A stretch of DNA of 64,000 nucleotides, from contig CM055104.1 of the NCBI GenBank assembly GCA_029204225.1, positions 48,304,451-48,368,450 of the forward strand, written 5' to 3'. Under the pieces are notes generated by a model. The model did not search any database, was not told where the DNA came from, and saw only the letters and a list, made by a program, of their open reading frames with translations. The position numbers were made by a program, and so were the translations under genes. Shown piece by piece: positions 57,670-64,000 of the stretch. Within the stretch, counting starts at the first letter, position 1, and every line of letters begins with the position of its first letter. Origin of the DNA: Diphasiastrum complanatum. Its lineage: Eukaryota > Streptophyta > Lycopodiopsida > Lycopodiales > Lycopodiaceae.

Positions 57670-59139
57670 ATGGCATCCATGGGTTCCTGTTGGAATTTGA
57701 TGCTCAACCTCAAATTCATTCAATAATGAGCATCCTCAAAAACCAAAAACAGAAGGCTTGATGAACAGAGGATCGAAAAATTCAGGATCAAAGTTTCTAA
57801 AATTTTTCAATACTAGATTGACTCAAAAAATTCTATATTTTTTGAGTCAGTGTACATTTTTCGATACTTGTAAATTTCGATACTGTCGGTCTAAATCCGC
57901 CCCAAGGACTTCGCATTGACAATCCACCCACTTTTTACATGCCTTAACTGTAATAAGGCAGTTGTAATAAATGCCACAAAAGGTAGTTGTAGATATTTTG
58001 TAGGAAATCAATCCTAGAATCTTCATCAGAAAACTTCTTCTGATTATTCTAGTTTACTTTAGCCAGCATTATCATGCTCAACTAGCTAAAGTATTACTTC
58101 ATGCCATTGTACTCATTGCTGATATTAATCAGAGTGCAATTTCAATCCTAGTATTGTATTGTTCTTTACGCATTTGTCTGAATCATTCACTTTGAACATT
58201 CTCCTGCTAACTGTGGCGCTTCTGATCCTACACTTAGCTCTCTCACTAGCTTCCGCACATTCTCACTGATTTCGGACAGTTCCTACCTATTGGAATCTCG
58301 TGGAAGACTATCTACCTCCAACTATTCTATTTGGAAGGTTAGAATGGAGTCAATCTTGATATTCCAAGATGTGATGGACATTGTAGTTGGGATTGAGAGG
58401 AGCCTCAAGTCCTTCGAGAAGTACAAAAGTATAAGAAGAGAGCTAGGATGGCTCTCCACTTTATAAAGATGAATGTCTCCAATGAGATTTCGAGAGAGAT
58501 TGGTGCTTGTACTTTGGCCAAGGATGCTTGGGATACTCTCAAAGCAATCTATGAGGCCAAAAATACCTCTAGGCTTCTCACTCTTAGACATCAAATCTTC
58601 CAAAGTTCCCAAAAGAGTGATGAGAGTGCCACTAATTATGTTTTTGAGAGTGAAAGATATTCATAGGGAGCTTGCTTGTATTGGAGATTCCATCAAACAA
58701 AGTCCAAGCTAGTCCAAGTCATACTCAATGGCTTGAAGGATGAATATGAGAATCTTGTTCAATCCTATGCTATCAAGGAGGAGTTACCAACCTTGGAGGC
58801 TTTGCAAGGAGTGCTAATAGCTGAAGAATCAAGACATGAGAACAAGCAATTAAGGATGGACAAATTGTCACTCAATCAGTGATGCTAAAGTTTTATTTGC
58901 CAAGCACAAAGAGAGGAGCAAAAAGCAACACCAACACTTTTCTAAGGACAAAGCAAAAGACCAAGATGAAGAGGAGGATGATTTCTCTCAACACTCTACT
59001 TCAAAGAAGAAGAAAAAAAGATGTTAAGTGTTTCTTTTGTGGCAAGAAAGGCCACTATGCCACCAATTGCTTCAAGAAGAAGAACCAATTCAAGCAAGCC
59101 AACCATTACAGGAGTTCCAAGGCCCAAAAGGCTGTCTAA
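57670..59139 (+). pseudogene. Copia gag, interrupted and frameshifted
   Basis: ATG at 57670 (MASMGS) continues after the solo LTR with YLLESRGRLSTSNYSIWKVR. A frameshift near 58430 leads to MALHFIKMNVSNEISREI and AKDAWDTLKAIYE; further shifts lie near 58640 and 58880. The nucleocapsid ends in a CX2CX4HX4C knuckle (CFFCGKKGHYATNC). It cannot be translated in one piece. Confidence 0.88.
57683..58283. repeat. Solo LTR with 5-bp target duplication inside gag
   Basis: The LTR at 57688-58278 (591 bases) begins TGTTGGAA and ends TTCGGACA. It is flanked by GTTCC on both sides (57683-57687, 58279-58283). Removing it and one GTTCC makes the surrounding gag frame continuous, which confirms the insertion. 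Confidence 0.9.
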
Positions 59140-59142
59140 GAA

Positions 59143-59856
59143 ATGCCACGTAAGAGAGAGAAAATCGTCATATTTTAAAACTCTGATCGAGTTTTTGGTC
59201 TCCCCGCACAACTCCGATGACTTGACCTCACTAGTAACGTATGTAGTTAACTGGAAGTTGGGTAGCTGCAATGCATGGGGTCCATATTTCAAGATTCTAT
59301 TTTCTACCATTAACTAACATAACTTCTCATGTAAATGCAAATCGTATTGCACATCAAAGTTTTCTTTCCATCTACTCAAAGCGTTCACATCAATGAAAAA
59401 CAGTCTTATCGATCTGAAAATCATGATAAGAAACTTTGAATATTTTGGATCACAATGAGCACCAATGTGAATCTAAATTTTTGCAATTATGAAAATACGG
59501 AGTGTGTTGGATCAAATTGAGCGGTAAGGTTATTTCAAACTTTTGCAACTCAAAAATTTGCGATTTCAACACATATCTATTGAAAAAATATTTTGCTTAT
59601 TTTGCTCATAACTGCGAAGCATTGATTTCGCATATCAAGCAAGAAACATGGAGTATTATGGATTAAAAAGAGCACCAAGGTCATTTCAAACTTTTCCAAT
59701 TAATTTTTTCTTTTAATTAAGACGAGTTTTAATAGCTGACAAGATATATAACAAGTTGGTTTTCTACTAGATTAATCTATCGATTATTAAGATGTCTAAA
59801 TATCATCTCCATATTGAAAATCTTTAGTCACCAATGAAAATCTGAAAGACAAGGAC
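59143..59856. other. Non-coding stretch with diverged short repeats
   Basis: From about 59440 to 59700, phrases such as TATTTTGGATCA/TATTATGGATTA, GAGCACCAA and TCAAACTTTT recur in order, suggesting two or three diverged repeat units of roughly 100 bases or more. It lies upstream of the transposase-like reading frames. Confidence 0.45.
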
Positions 59857-61800
59857 ATGATTGGAAAGTATTTGAGTGCAGTACTTACAGCCAAGTCAAC
59901 AACGAGTCTACTTGGAAATCAACGATGTTCTCGAATCAAGTTCAAGATTGCAGAGGCCCTTATGGGCGAAGTCGGCAAGATCATCGACCGAAAATTGATA
60001 CAAGGGACATGTGATTATTCTGGTATTAGCAGGGATGCATATGACACAATGTTTAAAATTATCAAGAGGCATTTGGACAAGTACATATAAAAAAATTTCC
60101 TATTCCCCGGCCCTTTCAAATCAAATTAGTGAGGGATGTGTTGAACAGGGGTTTGCAAAACATCATTGGTATTCCTTACCATATAAATGAAATTTTTAAC
60201 TCAAAATATGGCACTTTGTCATATGATTCTACCAACAATATGTTTGTAGATCTGAATCATTTACTGAGATTTATTGTAAAGTTTTATGGAATCACAAATG
60301 AAAGTGTTGAAAAATTGATATTAGTTCTCAAGTTAATAAAGGGACAAAAGCTCGAAAGGGTTAGTGTTACAATTATGAATGGAGCATTAAGCAATACGAT
60401 AAACTCGGAGAGTCTTGATTTCAGTGTGCAGTCCGAAAATAATATTTGGTGGTTGGCAGCTTTCCAGGTTTAAATCTATTCTATTGAACACTAGCAACTA
60501 ATTCATTTCAAGAATTAATGGTTTTGTGTTTTAAGCTAATATTGTTCTGTTATTATAGGTCTGAGTTCAATTCTCCTAAAATAGTTCATGATTATGATTT
60601 TGCGTTTCAAACAGGTTTTAAAAGAAGATCATGACATTTTATTTTGGATTTTTAGTAAAGCAGAATATCCAAAGATAATTAAGAATCATATGAGCGACAC
60701 ACCACTCAATGTTCCTGGAATAGGTGATTTTAAGGTGGAATGGCATTTGGCTAGAGACCTGAAGTCGTTGAAGTGCATGTTCAACGTCTCACGTGGAGCA
60801 AATTCAAAACATCCATGCCTCTATTGCATGAAAACTACACATGACATGTCGAAGAGCACGAGAGTTTCAAGGGATATAGAAGATCCGACTTGGAAACCAG
60901 TATTACCGATTCCACTTAAAAATGTTCACATTTGTACACTACATGGAGAGGTTAGAATTATCAAAAAATCGATATACCTTCATAGCTGGTTTGCTTGGAA
61001 TACTAAGCCAGAGTCAATAGCCAGTGGCAATAGCTCGATTGGAAGAAGTTTTATCAAAAGCGGGACTTCATAAAGGACACGTTAAAATACAAAAGGACGA
61101 GAAGCTTTCAAGAAAAACAGGAAACATCCCATGCAAACCAAGTATAGGAGGATCCAAAGCTCGTCGTTTCTTATCGAATCATTCCGGAAAACCAACTAAA
61201 ATCCAGTACTCAATTTGGATAGATGTACTCAATGCCACAAAGGATTTTGAAGAAAAAGGAACAACGAGGATTAAAAAAGTTGAAGTCTAGACAAAGCTTG
61301 AAAACATGGTCAAGTTGCTCAGAAAAGATAAACTATCTGATATTGATGTCCTACTAATTGAGAAATCAACAATTGAGTTTGTGGATGTAGTTAAAGACGC
61401 ATGGGTTGAAGATCATATTACGCATTATATGGTAAATCTCTTTTCAATGTAACTAACTCTTCGATTTATAATCTCATTGCACATATGCTAAATTTAAAAT
61501 GATTAATATGACAATATTTGTATCTCTGATATTGCAGCACATTTTACGACATCATGCATCATTTTTTGCAAAAGCTTATGGCAGTCTAAGTATTTGGTCA
61601 TCACAAGGAATGGAGAAATCACATTGGCAAGCCAAAGCAACACGGTGGAACATCTCAAAAAAATAATTACATCATCCAACTATTTCAATGGTTCTACAGG
61701 CGAATTCAAATCCGATATAAAACTAGATCAACAAATTATCAGAAATTCAGAAAGGCGTGCAAATTTATAGACGAAAATACTATTGATGCAAGAGTCAAGC
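59857..61800 (+). pseudogene. Transposase-like unknown protein, interrupted reading frames
   Basis: Plus-strand frames 59857-60090, 60129-60473, 60588-61073, 61024-61290 and about 61530-61700 form one series separated by frameshifts, stops and possible introns. Features: a helical N-terminus; VLKLIKGQKLERVSVTIMNG; EWHLARDLKSLKCMFNVSRG followed by a CLYCM pair of cysteines; a Lys-rich KPSIGGSKARRFLSNHS; and WSSQGMEKSHWQAKATRWN. From memory, this order (D...G, then D plus CxxC, then a late E/H block) resembles widespread uncharacterised transposon proteins of the RNase-H-fold type. The family was not identified. It could also be a decayed host or viral gene. Confidence 0.45.
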
Positions 61801-61899
61801 CATAGTAAATGTCATGATATCAGATGAAAAAAGTATATGTATTATATCGCATCATGTGTAGTACAATGCAAGGTAAAATCATTGTTTCTCTTTGTCTTT

Positions 61900-63409
61900 A
61901 ATGATCAGCTTTGCTGTGTGGTCATGAAGAAATTTTTTTCTATCATATGGATCTAGAAAATCAATCGATCTTCTTTTGCTCAAGTCAATGTATCCAGAGA
62001 AAACAGCTAAGGAGGAAGACCTTTTTAAAACTTCCTCAGCTACATAGCCAAACACTTATATGGCAATGTCTCTCTTCACAAAAATAATTCTATATGTATT
62101 CGGAGGGTATTTATGCCCGTTCAAGAAATAGGATAACGCTTTAATTGCCATTATTATTGTCACAACATCTGAAGAAAATTTGCTATGATGAATGCAAATC
62201 TCTTTATTTACAAAGCACTTCAAATAATTGGACAGGGATGAATCCCTTTGTCGTGATCTCTGGCCTTCCCTCAAATATCCTTGCCTTGTTGCAAAGGCAT
62301 CCACCTCAACAATAGCCTATAAAATACGAGCAAAGGTCACATGTTTTGTAAAACAAAATGACTATATTTGAATAAAAATCTCATTAAGATAAAACCAGAT
62401 TTACCTACCAGATCACCCTCATCAGCTTCAATAAGTGCAGCAGTATGTAGATCATGACCATCAACAATGGTCGTCGAAGCACTGGATGGACTAGTTTTCG
62501 AAGACTGTGACACATCTCTGTTCCGGATTTTCAGAATTTCCTCCTCACTAGGCAAATTTGCCTGGTATGCCCTGCTTTCAAACATGATTGACTGTAGTGA
62601 TTCAGTCTCATCTATCCATTCATCTCCGTCTTTGTAATCAATAGAAGCACGTAGATCATCATCACCGTCGAGATCTATAAAGTCCTCAAATTCTTTGATG
62701 AAATTAGACAAAATTGATAATATTTCATCCTCTCTCAAATCAAGAACATCTCCAACATCATTCAATGAGAGGTATGCGACACTATTCATGTAATACACTG
62801 GCAAATCGAGGAGAGTCTTGGTTTTGTCATATGGATTCACGTCAGATAAGGAAGAAATGGACAATGCACGAGACTCAGCTGGGTCGTACATTGAAGCCAA
62901 TCTTGCCTCCTCGTCAGCACCCAAGGCGTCATCAACAATAGCTGACTATGATATCACGAAATCAGTTGATGATGAGGCACCCTCAATGCTAAATGTCGAA
63001 GTTCTTGTCTCATCAGGAATAAGAGCACAAAGATAAAACACAAAGCCCATGCCTTCCTGCAAAAAACGACATGATTGATTATGCTGGTCACAATGGACCA
63101 CACGTTTAAATCACTCATGATTTTCATGAATCGTCGGTTGTGGCTTTGCTTTGAAGATGGTTGGGCAAGTACTAGGTCATGAAAATGGATGAATCGTAGA
63201 TTATCCATGATCAACATAGACTGATTCAGACTATCATAATACTCCTTATACAACACTGGAAAACATGATTTATGTTCTGATCCAAACCTCTCAATATCAA
63301 AAGACATATTGAAATACGTCTTATAGTGACCTATGTAGTTACCAACACCGGATTTAACGAGGAAGGCGTGCAAAGCAGAATCAAAAGTATTAGAGGATGA
63401 CGCGGCCAT
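61900..63409 (-). CDS. Unknown acidic multi-exon protein, possibly a pseudogene
   Basis: Minus strand. ATG at 63409 starts MAASSSNTFDSALHAFLVKS, with continuation HYKTYFNMSFDIERFGSEHK to about 63120. A TTTTTTGCAG acceptor near 63060 precedes EGMGFVFYLCALIPDETRTS, with an in-frame TAG near 62945. The frame from 62924 is strongly acidic (DDLRASIDYKDGDEWIDE). It reaches a GTAAAT donor near 62405; an acceptor near 62315 leads to AIVEVDAFATRQGYLREGQR and a stop near 62045. I do not recognise the family. It converges on the transposase-like unit at 59857-61800. Confidence 0.4.
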
Positions 63410-63674
63410 CTCAAAAGTATGACCAATATGACCGAGTATCGCTACGACGTGGGGTGGCAGGGAGTCAGAAGACAATCAGGACTTCCTCGCGTGATGGTGA
63501 TATCGGCAAATGACTTGATATCAGAACGACGCGAGGGATCTTAGATCATCTAGAATCTCTGAAAGATTCTTGCGTGGTAGCAATACTGCAAATAAAAAGA
63601 ACTGTTCACACACTGTGAGATACAGGGAGTGAAAATCCAAAACTTAGCGAAATATTTTAACTGATCAAACAACA

Positions 63675-63682
63675 TTTATATA
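63675..63682 (-). promoter_or_regulatory. TATA box for the minus-strand unknown gene
   Basis: TATATAAA on the minus strand, about 270 bases upstream of the ATG at 63409. Spacing and its position beside the CACGTG cluster suggest a core promoter; this is inference. Confidence 0.45.
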
Positions 63683-63762
63683 GCTAAAACCAAAAAAATC
63701 CAAGCCGTACACTCGTCAATCCAACAGTGGATCAGATCTATGGCGCGTAGTACAATCGTCCA

Positions 63763-63947
63763 CACGTGCGAGACCACACGTGCTACAATACGCGTCAATC
63801 TGCCATTCACCCACGTGCCCACACGTGCAAGATCACACGTCACTAAACCATTGGACCATGTGGACACACGTGCAAGTCTCACACGTGCGGATACAGAGGT
63901 GTAGGTCCCAAACGTCAGGTACTGATTGGGCCACGTGACCACACGTG
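63763..63947. promoter_or_regulatory. Cluster of eight CACGTG (G-box) motifs
   Basis: CACGTG occurs at 63763, 63777, 63812, 63822, 63867, 63882, 63932 and 63942, mostly as ACACGTGCGAG or ACACGTGCAAG, within loosely repeated units. In plants CACGTG is bound by bZIP and bHLH factors (G-box/ABRE). It starts about 80 bases upstream of the TATA box. It could instead be the end of an LTR, since the gypsy LTR at 26471 has similar motifs. Confidence 0.6.
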
Positions 63948-64000
63948 CGAGCCTATATGTGCGAGAACACATGTCACTGATCCATTCGGCCATGTGTCCC

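Larger units (their letters stand above)
56330..59142 (+). mobile_element. Truncated copia element: 5' LTR, PBS and gag, with solo LTR inside
   Basis: An LTR ends CA at 56922, immediately followed by TGGTATCAGAGC (56923-56934), the primer-binding site complementary to initiator Met-tRNA. The gag start lies at 57670. A solo LTR splits gag at 57688-58278. Gag continues to a zinc knuckle at about 59029-59070, after which copia sequence stops; no protease, integrase, RT or 3' LTR is present. The left LTR boundary is only approximate. Confidence 0.8.

Noticed and set aside
59021-59317. Zinc-knuckle frame as a host gene
   Set aside because: The CCHC motif belongs to the copia gag and the downstream part has no recognisable continuation.

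Overview
This window comes from a plant nuclear genome, probably a vascular plant with a large, repeat-rich genome such as a fern, cycad, conifer or another large-genome lineage; the species cannot be fixed from sequence alone. The evidence is one split eukaryotic gene with canonical GT-AG introns of up to 17 kb, Ty1/copia and Ty3/gypsy retrotransposons of plant type, LINEs, hAT-like MITEs and long (GA)n tracts. Nothing prokaryotic, organellar or CRISPR-like was seen.

The only well-preserved host gene is on the + strand, from 3256 to 48329. It encodes CCR4-NOT complex subunit 3 (NOT3). Thirteen exons are present and join in frame to a stop (871 visible residues); the start codon and first exons lie left of the window. 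Almost everything else up to 48 kb is intron filled with transposons. Intron 2 (3551-20628) holds a non-autonomous LTR element, six antisense LINE pieces, a degraded Copia element and another antisense LINE. Intron 3 holds two LINE pieces and two Gypsy elements facing each other. Intron 5 holds a MITE nested in a hAT-like element. Intron 8 holds three antisense LINEs separated by (GA)n tracts. Intron 9 holds a gag remnant and one LINE. Introns 10 and 12 hold more MITEs.

From 48.3 to 59.2 kb lie a tandem duplication in the NOT3 downstream region, a MITE with a perfect 8-bp target duplication, decayed Gypsy and Copia pieces, and a Copia element whose gag start is interrupted by a solo LTR. From 59.8 to 63.7 kb there are two convergent, unfamiliar gene-like units: a + strand transposase-like series of ORFs and a - strand acidic protein. 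A TATA box and a dense CACGTG cluster lie upstream of the second unit.

The most interesting system is the LINE family. Its copies share a 3' stem-loop whose stem covaries between copies and end in (TC)n or mixed microsatellite rather than poly(A). Several are bounded by (GA)n on the 5' side as well, which suggests insertion into microsatellites. Two copies join ORF1 directly to the 3' UTR, and one has an inverted piece typical of twin priming.
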